Shown: piece after piece, positions 23,336 through 29,005 of the stretch
Numbering within the stretch: the stretch's first letter is position 1
Layout: every line of letters begins with the position of its first letter
From: a virus
IMG/VR virus record: IMGVR_UViG_3300048556_000290
Coordinates: 1-34,629 of that record
DNA length: 34,629 nucleotides
Direction: 5' to 3' (one strand)
Translations under genes and position numbers: made by a program
The notes under the pieces: model-generated
What the model was told of the DNA's origin: nothing
Database searches by the model: none
The model's input: only the letters and a program-made list of their open reading frames with translations

Positions 23336-23383
23336 CATTTGCCTTATCCCTCACATCAAGCGTTAGTCCTCGCCTTATACGCG

Positions 23384-23398
23384 GATCGGTTCCCGATC
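23384..23398. repeat. GATC-TTC hairpin, copy 3 with a compensatory base pair
   Basis: GATCGG-TTC-CCGATC: the last stem pair is G-C instead of T-A, so pairing and the TTC loop are kept although both bases changed. Outer arms ATACG (23377-23381) and CGTAT (23402-23406) extend it. Confidence 0.65.
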
Positions 23399-23431
23399 AT
23401 CCGTATTGTACGAAATGCTGTACAGGTGGTT

Positions 23432-23851
23432 CTACGGGGTTTTAAAGAGATCCCACGCCTCGCGGTATTTTTCGTGCTTTGCCTTGGAGAGTGGGTTATG
23501 AGCGTAGAGGGATATGCGCAGGGCCTGGTTTAGTTCGAGGCATGGTATTATGTACCAAGTGGGTATAGCTTCGACATAAGCGGCGAGTATGTCGACTTTC
23601 GTGCAATCTATGGTCATTTTCTTGGAAGTGCCTGATGCGGTGGTGATCATATATCTGCCTTGTCCGGCATTTGCTTTATCGAATACTTTATCCTTAGTGC
23701 CTTTGATTTGTACTTTGAATACTTTGCCCGCTTGGTTCATGACTAGGCAATCCTGAGGTAGGTAATCGCCCAGGGGGGTAAATACTTCAAGATTACGGGA
23801 TAGTGCTTCCGTGAAGAATGTTTGTTCGTAGAGGGAGCCTCTACGCTTCAT
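23432..23851 (-). CDS. PD-(D/E)XK endonuclease
   Basis: 139 residues that fit the small PD-(D/E)XK endonuclease family (PF11645-like, related to archaeal resolvases and to some intron endonucleases). Motifs in order: LYEQTFFTEALSRNLEVFTP at the N-terminus, Asp34 (GDYLPQDCLV), the Q-I-K triad 48-50 (KVFKVQIKGT), and the later KVDILAAYVEAIPTWYIIPC strand-helix. It overlaps the upstream gene by 11 bases. It may cut branched or foreign DNA; the natural substrate is unknown. The 670-base non-coding region lies directly downstream. Confidence 0.75.
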   Translation of the reverse strand: MKRRGSLYEQTFFTEALSRNLEVFTPLGDYLPQDCLVMNQAGKVFKVQIKGTKDKVFDKANAGQGRYMITTASGTSKKMTIDCTKVDILAAYVEAIPTWYIIPCLELNQALRISLYAHNPLSKAKHEKYREAWDLFKTP

Positions 23852-24359
23852 CAGTTACTTCGATGACCTTATCCTTGGAGGCTTGCTTGGGGAGTGAATC
23901 TGTGGCCTTCTTGGCACCCTTGAGGATGGATCTTACTTTATCCGGGGTCATATCGGAGGAACCTAGTTTGACATTGGCGGAAGCGGTGATGTTGGTGGGT
24001 CTTCCGTTGATGGTCATTAGTTTGTCAAAGAGTACGGATAGGGTATAGGCGAGGTTTTGGGGAGGTATCTGATCGAGTTTTTCGTGGATGAGGTTGAGGT
24101 TGTCTCCGACTATGGCGGATAGTTTATTGGAAACTGCGTTTAGATATTCCTGTTCAGTCATTTCGAGGCGGTAGCGCAGGAAGTGGCGTGTATAGTCCTG
24201 GATATCCTTTTGTTTCTTTGTGGGGTTGTTTGCCTTTGCCTGGAGCTTTCGTGTCTCATTGGCTGCATTTGCTTTCTTCATGGCAATCTTGGCGGCAGAA
24301 TCGATGATATCGTTTTTAAGGTCTTTGCGTAGAGCTTTTACGGTGGCTTTGTTACCCAT
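23841..24359 (-). CDS. Possible terminase small subunit or DNA-binding protein
   Basis: 172 residues, mainly helical and very basic in the first third (ALRKDLKNDIIDSAAKIAMK, RKLQAKANNPTKKQKD). The segment IPPQNLAYTLSVLFDKLMTI followed by NGRPTN resembles a short helical motif in some phage terminase small subunits and HTH proteins. That is the only hint of function. It would be unusual to have it on the opposite strand from the large subunit. It is the first leftward gene from the divergent promoter at about 24384 and precedes the nuclease gene. Confidence 0.5.
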   Translation of the reverse strand: MGNKATVKALRKDLKNDIIDSAAKIAMKKANAANETRKLQAKANNPTKKQKDIQDYTRHFLRYRLEMTEQEYLNAVSNKLSAIVGDNLNLIHEKLDQIPPQNLAYTLSVLFDKLMTINGRPTNITASANVKLGSSDMTPDKVRSILKGAKKATDSLPKQASKDKVIEVTDEA

Positions 24360-24383
24360 GATTTATTTTTTTGCACAAAAGGG

Positions 24384-24410
24384 TTGACAGGTCAATGCAT
24401 AAACTACAAT
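24384..24410 (+). promoter_or_regulatory. Rightward promoter with overlapping palindromic operator
   Basis: TTGACA (24384-24389) and TACAAT (24405-24410), spacing 15. The -35 is part of an inverted repeat TTGAC-AG-GTCAA (24384-24395), so a dimeric regulator could block it. The ATG at 24420 starts 15 bases after the first base of the -10, so the mRNA is likely leaderless. The palindrome also gives TTGACC on the - strand, which could serve the leftward gene. Confidence 0.6.
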
Positions 24411-24419
24411 AGGTGACAC

Positions 24420-24863
24420 ATGGATACGGAACGGGCGGGAAAGATATTGGAGAGGCATGGTCTTACGAAGAAGGCATTTGCTGACATGATGGGGGTGAAG
24501 GCGAGTACTGCGAGGATGGCGTTCAGTCTGAAGAGGTTCAGCAAGAAGATGGTGGCTAAATTGGAGGAGTTGGAGGAGGAGTTGAATATTCAGCGAGATT
24601 TAGCGGAAGTGGATGAGATGATAGATGAGGCCCAGGAGAAGAGGGTAAGTATTATTGAGGGGATGGTGAGGCAGAGTAGGGGGAATGCTTTGGTGCAGGA
24701 TGCGAAGGTATACGGGGTGCCTAAGAATAGATTTATTAGATTGATAGAATTTGCGGATGGTAGTCATGGAAAGTTTAGGAGCAAACCGGGCAAGTATTTG
24801 AAGTTGGGAGAGAGTGTGAAGGTGAAGCATTTGGACAGGGATATGTGGGAAGTGGTTAAATGA
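24420..24863 (+). CDS. Helix-turn-helix transcriptional regulator
   Basis: 147 residues. Residues 5-53 form an XRE-like HTH (ERAGKILERHGLTKKAFADM, MGVKASTARMAFSLKRFSKK), then a coiled-coil helix (LEELEEELNIQRDLAEVDEM) and a C-terminal beta domain (FADGSHGKFRSKPGKYLKLG, VKVKHLDRDMWEVV) that looks SH3- or OB-like. The gene is divergent from the leftward operon, with a palindrome overlapping its own promoter, so autoregulation is likely. It may be the Cro- or CI-type switch of this phage; no LexA-like protease domain is present. Confidence 0.65.
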   Translation: MDTERAGKILERHGLTKKAFADMMGVKASTARMAFSLKRFSKKMVAKLEELEEELNIQRDLAEVDEMIDEAQEKRVSIIEGMVRQSRGNALVQDAKVYGVPKNRFIRLIEFADGSHGKFRSKPGKYLKLGESVKVKHLDRDMWEVVK

Positions 24864-24868
24864 ATTTC

Positions 24869-24955
24869 AGAGCAATCCTAGTTTTGGGCCGCAAGGCGAT
24901 AGGAAAACGAGGGATACCTCCACGACACTCGGTGGGCTAGGGTTGCTCTATTTTT
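24869..24955 (+). ncRNA. Structured RNA or long-stem terminator after the HTH gene
   Basis: AGAGCAATCCTAG (24869-24881) pairs with CTAGGGTTGCTCT (24937-24949) over 13 pairs with one G-U. Inside, 55 bases can form GCC-GCAA-GGC (a GNRA loop), GAGG-GATA-CCTC and alternatively TCCAC/GTGGG. The right arm is followed by ATTTTTAT. This is more complex than a plain terminator and looks like a branched RNA closed by a long stem. No known RNA class is assigned. Confidence 0.5.
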
Positions 24956-24960
24956 ATGTG

Positions 24961-25182
24961 ATGGATGATATGGATTATATGTTTGGTACTCTTCTTAGTT
25001 CTGAGGAGATCAATCGTGGATGGCGGTATTTTTGGTCGAATTGCGAGTTACGCTACCGCGAGGGGGAACGAGATCCTGATTGTCCGGCAAATACCTGGAG
25101 GACGGATATTCCACGCAGGATGCCCAAGGCGCGAGCCGAATTAAATTTTAGAAATGAACGCAAAAAGAAAACTAATTCATGA
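24961..25182 (+). CDS. Hypothetical protein
   Basis: 73 residues starting at the ATG at 24961, just after the RNA element; further upstream in-frame non-ATG starts fall inside that stem. It is rich in aromatic and charged residues (NRGWRYFWSNCELRYREGER) with a basic C-terminus (FRNERKKKTNS). No domain recognised. Downstream genes overlap or nearly overlap it, so it is the first gene of a run leading to the terminase. Confidence 0.5.
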   Translation: MDDMDYMFGTLLSSEEINRGWRYFWSNCELRYREGERDPDCPANTWRTDIPRRMPKARAELNFRNERKKKTNS

Positions 25183-25348
25183 GTTAAAAAATACTTTCCA
25201 TCGATGGGAAGAGGAGAGTGATCTGTTTGATGATAGTATTATTGATGCCTGCAAGAAGGCATTGCGCGAGTACTATGATGAACAGGTGATCGTATTCGAT
25301 AGTGATATCGAGTTGGTGGATGACGAGGATGAGGAAGAGGAGGAGTGA
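25154..25348 (+). CDS. Small acidic hypothetical protein
   Basis: 64 residues; a helical first half (LIHELKNTFHRWEEESDLFD, SIIDACKKALREYYDE) and a strongly acidic C-terminus (DDEDEEEEE). Its ATG overlaps the end of the previous gene by 29 bases. Acidic tails of this kind can mimic DNA or bind basic partners. Function unknown. Confidence 0.55.
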   Translation: MNAKRKLIHELKNTFHRWEEESDLFDDSIIDACKKALREYYDEQVIVFDSDIELVDDEDEEEEE

Positions 25349-25533
25349 ATGTGTATAAGCCAACAGGGGAGAAGCTTGAGAATTGGCCCCAATGGGTGGG
25401 TCGTTTATCCGAGGAGAACCTGGAACTGAAGAAGAGGGTGGATCAGTTGGAGAGGGAGAATGCGGAGTTAAAGAGAAGATGCTGTGATTTATTCAGCGAG
25501 GTGATTGAGGCAAAAGCGAGTCATGCGAAGTGA
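25345..25533 (+). CDS. Small coiled-coil protein
   Basis: 62 residues from a GTG that overlaps the preceding stop and has a GGAGGAG ribosome-binding site. Residues 20-48 have clear heptads (LSEENLELKKRVDQLERENA, then ELKRRCCDL), like a leucine zipper. It probably dimerises. No further domain; the partner may be a neighbour gene product. Confidence 0.6.
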   Translation: MNVYKPTGEKLENWPQWVGRLSEENLELKKRVDQLERENAELKRRCCDLFSEVIEAKASHAK

Positions 25534-25736
25534 AAGTACCACCGGGATGGAATCCGATCTTTTGGAAAAAATATGGGCGAGCAATACCACTATCCGTTCA
25601 AAGCTTACCACGACCCGACTTGAAAAAGTTGGGTCCCCCACCATCGAAATTAGACCAAGAGACATTGGAACGGATACGCAGGGATTCAGCGTTGGAGAAG
25701 CGCAAATCCCGGTCCAAACGCTCAAAGAAGGGATAG
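25530..25736 (+). CDS. Small basic hypothetical protein
   Basis: 68 residues from a GTG overlapping the previous stop by four bases. Begins with VPPGWNPIFWKKYGRAIPLS, then a Pro-rich linker and a very basic C-terminus (RRDSALEKRKSRSKRSKKG). A second frame is open over the same bases (ATG at 25547, stop 25768) and is coupled to the next gene, so the choice is not certain. I prefer this one because of its protein-like composition and coupled start. Confidence 0.5.
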   Translation: MKVPPGWNPIFWKKYGRAIPLSVQSLPRPDLKKLGPPPSKLDQETLERIRRDSALEKRKSRSKRSKKG

Positions 25737-25764
25737 TGGTGGGCATGGAGATACAGGCGAGAGG

Positions 25765-26589
25765 ATGATTAATGTATTATCACTAGGTGCAGGAGTTCAG
25801 TCATCCACAATGGCGTTAATGGCGGCGAAGGGAGAGATTACTCCGATGCCTGATTGTGCGATCTTTGCAGATACACAAGCAGAACCACAAAGTGTGTACG
25901 ATTATTTGGATTGGTTAAAGAAGCAGTTGCCGTTTCCTGTGTATCGGGTTTCGGCGGGAAGTTTGACAGAGAAAGCACTCAAACCATTTAAAAGAAAAAG
26001 TGATGGTAAGCACTACATGGCAAGAGAAATACCTCTTTTTGGTATTTTACCAAACGGAAAGAAGACGGGTGCTATTGGCAGGCAATGTACTAATGATTTT
26101 AAGATTCAACCTATACTTAAATTTATTAAGAAAAAGTTTAATGTAAAACGAGGTGAGAAGCAATGTAGGGTAGAAGAGTGGGTTGGTATATCTTGGGACG
26201 AATTGCAAAGAATGAAGGACTCTAGAGTACCTTGGTCGCAAAAGCGTTACCCTTTGATTGAGGCAAGAATTACTAGAATAGACTGTAAAAAATGGCTCAA
26301 AGCTAATGGCTACCCTGAGCCGCCTCGAAGTGCGTGTTATTACTGCCCTTTTCATAACAACGAAGATTGGAGGCATCTTAGGGATAATGAGCCTGTAGAG
26401 TTTCAAAAAGCTATCAACTTCGACAAGGAAATCCGACACCAATATGCAAAATACGATAAGATGAAAATGCCTGTTTTTCTGCATTCATCATGTAAACCTT
26501 TGGATGAAGTTGATTTAAGAACTGATGAAGAGAAAGGCCAACTCACATGGGACTTTATGGCAGAATGCGAAGGGATGTGTGGGGTATGA
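25765..26589 (+). CDS. PP-loop / PAPS-reductase-like enzyme
   Basis: 274 residues of the phage branch of phosphoadenosine-phosphosulfate-reductase-like (adenine nucleotide alpha-hydrolase) proteins. The nucleotide-binding PP-loop is at about 5-20 (LSLGAGVQSSTMALMAA), followed by CAIFADTQAEPQSVYDYLDW, the IGRQCTNDFKI motif and a late CYYCPFHNNEDW cysteine pair. Such proteins activate or transfer sulfur or adenylate groups; sulfate assimilation is unlikely in a phage this small, and tRNA or DNA modification (DndC relatives) is a reasonable alternative. Its coding DNA is more A+T-rich than that of the surrounding genes, suggesting recent gain. Confidence 0.75.
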   Translation: MINVLSLGAGVQSSTMALMAAKGEITPMPDCAIFADTQAEPQSVYDYLDWLKKQLPFPVYRVSAGSLTEKALKPFKRKSDGKHYMAREIPLFGILPNGKKTGAIGRQCTNDFKIQPILKFIKKKFNVKRGEKQCRVEEWVGISWDELQRMKDSRVPWSQKRYPLIEARITRIDCKKWLKANGYPEPPRSACYYCPFHNNEDWRHLRDNEPVEFQKAINFDKEIRHQYAKYDKMKMPVFLHSSCKPLDEVDLRTDEEKGQLTWDFMAECEGMCGV

Positions 26590-26822
26590 GATTATTTATA
26601 TTAGCTTGGGTGCAGGTTTCATTGATCTCATTAAATACATGGCAGATTGCTAATCATAAAATTATCGGCTCAATTGTAGTTGGTTTTCTAATCAGCCTTG
26701 TTTGGACATTCAATGTTCAGGATATCAGTAAGTCTGACCTTGGGGCGAAGTTTATGTACGCCGGAGGTGCGATGACAGGAACTGCAACAGGTTTGGCATT
26801 ATCGATTATTTTTTACGAGTAA
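26586..26822 (+). CDS. Small three-helix membrane protein
   Basis: 78 residues from the ATG that overlaps the preceding stop (ATGA). Hydrophobic segments at about 2-17, 26-42 and 54-76 suggest three membrane passes. Similar small proteins occur in marine phage genomes but have no known role. Coupling to the PP-loop enzyme gene suggests they were acquired together and may act together. Confidence 0.6.
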   Translation: MRLFILAWVQVSLISLNTWQIANHKIIGSIVVGFLISLVWTFNVQDISKSDLGAKFMYAGGAMTGTATGLALSIIFYE

Positions 26823-26824
26823 GG

Positions 26825-27292
26825 ATGAAAGTAGAATTACAACCCGATGAGATACAGGTCTGCCAAATGGTGGGCAGAATGCGCAGTCTGATTGCCCGTG
26901 GCAACGGGGTGCGTGACGCGAAGATGGGTAACCAGGATGGTAGCGAGGCGGATGTGATGGGCATGATGGCGGAGTATGGTTTTGCCAAGCAGATGAATGT
27001 ATTCCCTGATCTAGGTCTTACACCTAGGAGTGGATCTGCGGATGGCAAGATGGCAAGCGGTAAGCGTTATGATGTTAAAGCGTCAAAGCATAAAGGAGCA
27101 AGATTGCTGAGTACGCTAAAGGTGAATCCTGATGTGGATGTTTATGTACTGTGCGTGGTGGATGGAAACACTTTGGATTTTAAGGGATGGGCATGGAAGG
27201 ATGAACTTATCAAGGAAGAGAACAAAATAAATCTCGGACATGGTCTCGGTTATGCCTTAGATCAGGATAAGCTGAGAGGATTTGATGCCTAA
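26825..27292 (+). CDS. PD-(D/E)XK nuclease-like protein
   Basis: 155 residues. A helix with EADVMGMMAEYGFAKQMN near 41-58 is followed by a loop and the RYDVKAS strand (Asp83, Lys85), and then KHKGARLLSTLKVNPDVDVY and VLCVVDGNTL. That order (acid on a helix, D-x-K on a strand, then beta strands) fits a restriction-endonuclease fold of the type seen near phage terminases. The catalytic set is only partly visible. It may help packaging or cut host DNA. It overlaps the TerL start by eight bases. Confidence 0.5.
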   Translation: MKVELQPDEIQVCQMVGRMRSLIARGNGVRDAKMGNQDGSEADVMGMMAEYGFAKQMNVFPDLGLTPRSGSADGKMASGKRYDVKASKHKGARLLSTLKVNPDVDVYVLCVVDGNTLDFKGWAWKDELIKEENKINLGHGLGYALDQDKLRGFDA

Positions 27293-28964
27293 GATAACCT
27301 ACGCAGATGAGGTAGATGCCCACTTTGGTATTCCGTGGATACCTGACCTGAAGTATGAGAAGGGCGAGCTTGCGTGTGCATTATCAGGCGAGGAGATAGA
27401 TGCCCTGCCGCAGGAGCGCGCAGAGACTTTGTCCCGTTTGATATTGGACCAACCGGAGTCGGAGAAGGAAGATCCAATCCAATGGGGTTGGACTCTTCCT
27501 GGATGGAGGCGGGTCATGGATAATTGGAAGGATAATAAGATCCATGTGGTGCTTGGTGGAAACCGGAGTTCCAAAACTACCTTCGCGTCCCGTCTTCTTG
27601 TGCATATGGCACAGACTATTCCTGAAGCGGAGATTCGTTCTTTGCATGTATCGGAGGAGCGCAGTATTTCGGATGCCCAACGGTACATATGGGAAGCACT
27701 TCCCATGAGGTACAAGCGGGCAAAGAAGAAGAGCGAGAACCATTCCTTGCAGTACACACAGAAGAATGGATTCAATTCCGCCAAGGCGATCCTACCACCA
27801 ACCACGCCAGGTGCGGAACGGGGGAGTACAATATCTTTTAATAATTACAGGCAGTATCAGGCAGACCCGCAGATATTCGAGGGATGGTCAGCGCATTGCA
27901 TTCACATGGATGAGGAGGCACCTGAGAGTATCTTCGAGACATTGGTGGGCGGTAGAACCGTGGACTATCATGGACGGGTACTGTTGACCTTCACGACCTT
28001 GCAGGGATGGACCCCATTGATTAATAGTTTATTGAAGGGTGCGGAGACTGTGGAGTCGAGATATAGCGAATTGATGGGGCGAGAGTTACCTGTTGAGCAG
28101 ATATCCACCAATTGGCCTGATTGTCGGATTTATTACTTTTGGTCTGAGATGTCCCCGTTCGTTGACTACAGCGAACTTATTCGAACCTACTCCAAACAAC
28201 CGCAGGAAGTGAAGCTTGCCCGTCTTTACGGGATTCCAAGTAAGGCGATGGAGGGGAGATTCCCTAAGTTTAATAGAGACACTAATGTTGTCCCCCATGA
28301 ACGAATCCCCTTCATCGCTGATCCTACGGTTCGAACCACCCGGTACTTTGTCTGCGATCCCGGTGGATCAAAACCTTGGGTCGCGATATGGGCGGCAGTC
28401 CTGGAGGATGGCACGATCTATGTGTACCGGGAGTTCCCTGATTCATCAATGGGTCAATGGGCATTGCCACATGTGAATGGTTTGGGCAAGAGCGTGGGTA
28501 AACCAGGGCCTGCACAGCGTCCGCTAGGATGGGGGTACTCAGCATATAAGGAGCATTTCGAGGCTTTGGAGCAGGGCGAGGATATCTTTGAGCGAATCGT
28601 TGATCCTCGTATGGGAGCCGCCACGGTGCGCGAGAAGGAGGGGGAGAGTAATATTATTAACACTATGGCGAATCTTGACTTTGTTATGCGACCCGCACCG
28701 GGCGTGGAAGTGGAGGCGGGTATTGCAAAAATCAATGATGCACTAGCATGGGATGATACGGAACCAATGACAGAGAAGAACAGACCCAAACTCTTCGTAT
28801 CTGACAGGTGCGATAATTTTATTAGCTCGATGCTTGAGTATACGGGGAGTTCCCGCCAGGAGCATTTTAAGGATTTTGTGGATACTATCAGATATTTAAT
28901 GGTCAGCGGACCTGACTATATTGGTGGTGGAAGCCTGATGTGTACAGGTGGCGGTGGATATTGA
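27285..28964 (+). CDS. terL: Terminase large subunit
   Basis: 559 residues from the ATG at 27285. ATPase domain: Walker A GGNRSSKT (91-98), Walker B CIHMDEE with Asp209 and catalytic Glu210/Glu211, coupling motif LLTFTTLQGW (about 232-241). Nuclease domain: Asp358 (FVCDPGGSK), Asp440 (RIVDPRMGA) and Asp533 (FVDTIRYL) as likely metal ligands. It packages concatemeric DNA into the prohead and makes the cuts. No normal small subunit lies next to it; the gene at 23841 is the only candidate. Confidence 0.92.
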   Translation: MPKITYADEVDAHFGIPWIPDLKYEKGELACALSGEEIDALPQERAETLSRLILDQPESEKEDPIQWGWTLPGWRRVMDNWKDNKIHVVLGGNRSSKTTFASRLLVHMAQTIPEAEIRSLHVSEERSISDAQRYIWEALPMRYKRAKKKSENHSLQYTQKNGFNSAKAILPPTTPGAERGSTISFNNYRQYQADPQIFEGWSAHCIHMDEEAPESIFETLVGGRTVDYHGRVLLTFTTLQGWTPLINSLLKGAETVESRYSELMGRELPVEQISTNWPDCRIYYFWSEMSPFVDYSELIRTYSKQPQEVKLARLYGIPSKAMEGRFPKFNRDTNVVPHERIPFIADPTVRTTRYFVCDPGGSKPWVAIWAAVLEDGTIYVYREFPDSSMGQWALPHVNGLGKSVGKPGPAQRPLGWGYSAYKEHFEALEQGEDIFERIVDPRMGAATVREKEGESNIINTMANLDFVMRPAPGVEVEAGIAKINDALAWDDTEPMTEKNRPKLFVSDRCDNFISSMLEYTGSSRQEHFKDFVDTIRYLMVSGPDYIGGGSLMCTGGGGY

Positions 28965-28965
28965 C

Positions 28966-28994
28966 TTGCCATGTCAACTACAAAAGGGTACATT
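28966..28994 (+). promoter_or_regulatory. Candidate portal-gene promoter
   Basis: TTGCCA (28966-28971) and TACATT (28989-28994), spacing 17, just after the terminase stop. The -10 starts 17 bases before the portal ATG at 29006, giving a near-leaderless mRNA. TTGAC...GTCAA (28961-28977) forms an inverted repeat here and AACTACAAAA lies at 28976. Confidence 0.45.
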
Positions 28995-29005
28995 ATGCTA
29001 CGCAT

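Larger units (their letters stand above)
22763..23431. other. Non-coding palindrome- and repeat-rich region, origin candidate
   Basis: About 670 bases with no convincing gene on either strand. It holds: direct repeats ATTGACGC (22925 and 22951); a palindrome GATCATATGATC (22884-22895); perfect arms TATTGCAAGT/ACTTGCAATA (23007-23027); ATTGC/GCAAT (23032-23043); hairpin AGCATGTGA/TCACATGCT (23154-23178); overlapping palindromes TAACGCGCGTTA and GCGTTAACGC (23186-23201); a G-run G7-C-G5 near 23218-23230; two 18-base direct repeats (23286, 23318); and two copies of a GATC hairpin. This density of iterons and palindromes is typical of replication origins or partition/regulatory loci. No clear DnaA box (TTATCCACA) was found in it. 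Confidence 0.6.

Noticed and set aside
23148-23354. 68-residue leftward reading frame
   Set aside because: It covers the out-of-frame direct repeats and a G-run, has odd composition, no ribosome-binding site and no coupling.
22763-23431. Clear DnaA boxes in the origin candidate
   Set aside because: I found no TTATCCACA or close match in this stretch; GTGGATAA-like words elsewhere lie inside genes.
24882-24936. Twister-type or other known ribozyme inside the RNA element
   Set aside because: CCGCAAGGC resembles part of a twister core, but it also simply forms a GNRA hairpin, and the other conserved parts could not be matched.
25547-25768. Alternative frame overlapping the 25530-25736 gene
   Set aside because: Its stop does overlap the next ATG, but the 25530 frame has a coupled start and a more protein-like sequence; kept only as an alternative.
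28940-29005. Upstream extension of the portal gene from a GTG inside TerL
   Set aside because: The extra residues have no portal-like features, and a promoter-like sequence precedes the ATG at 29006.
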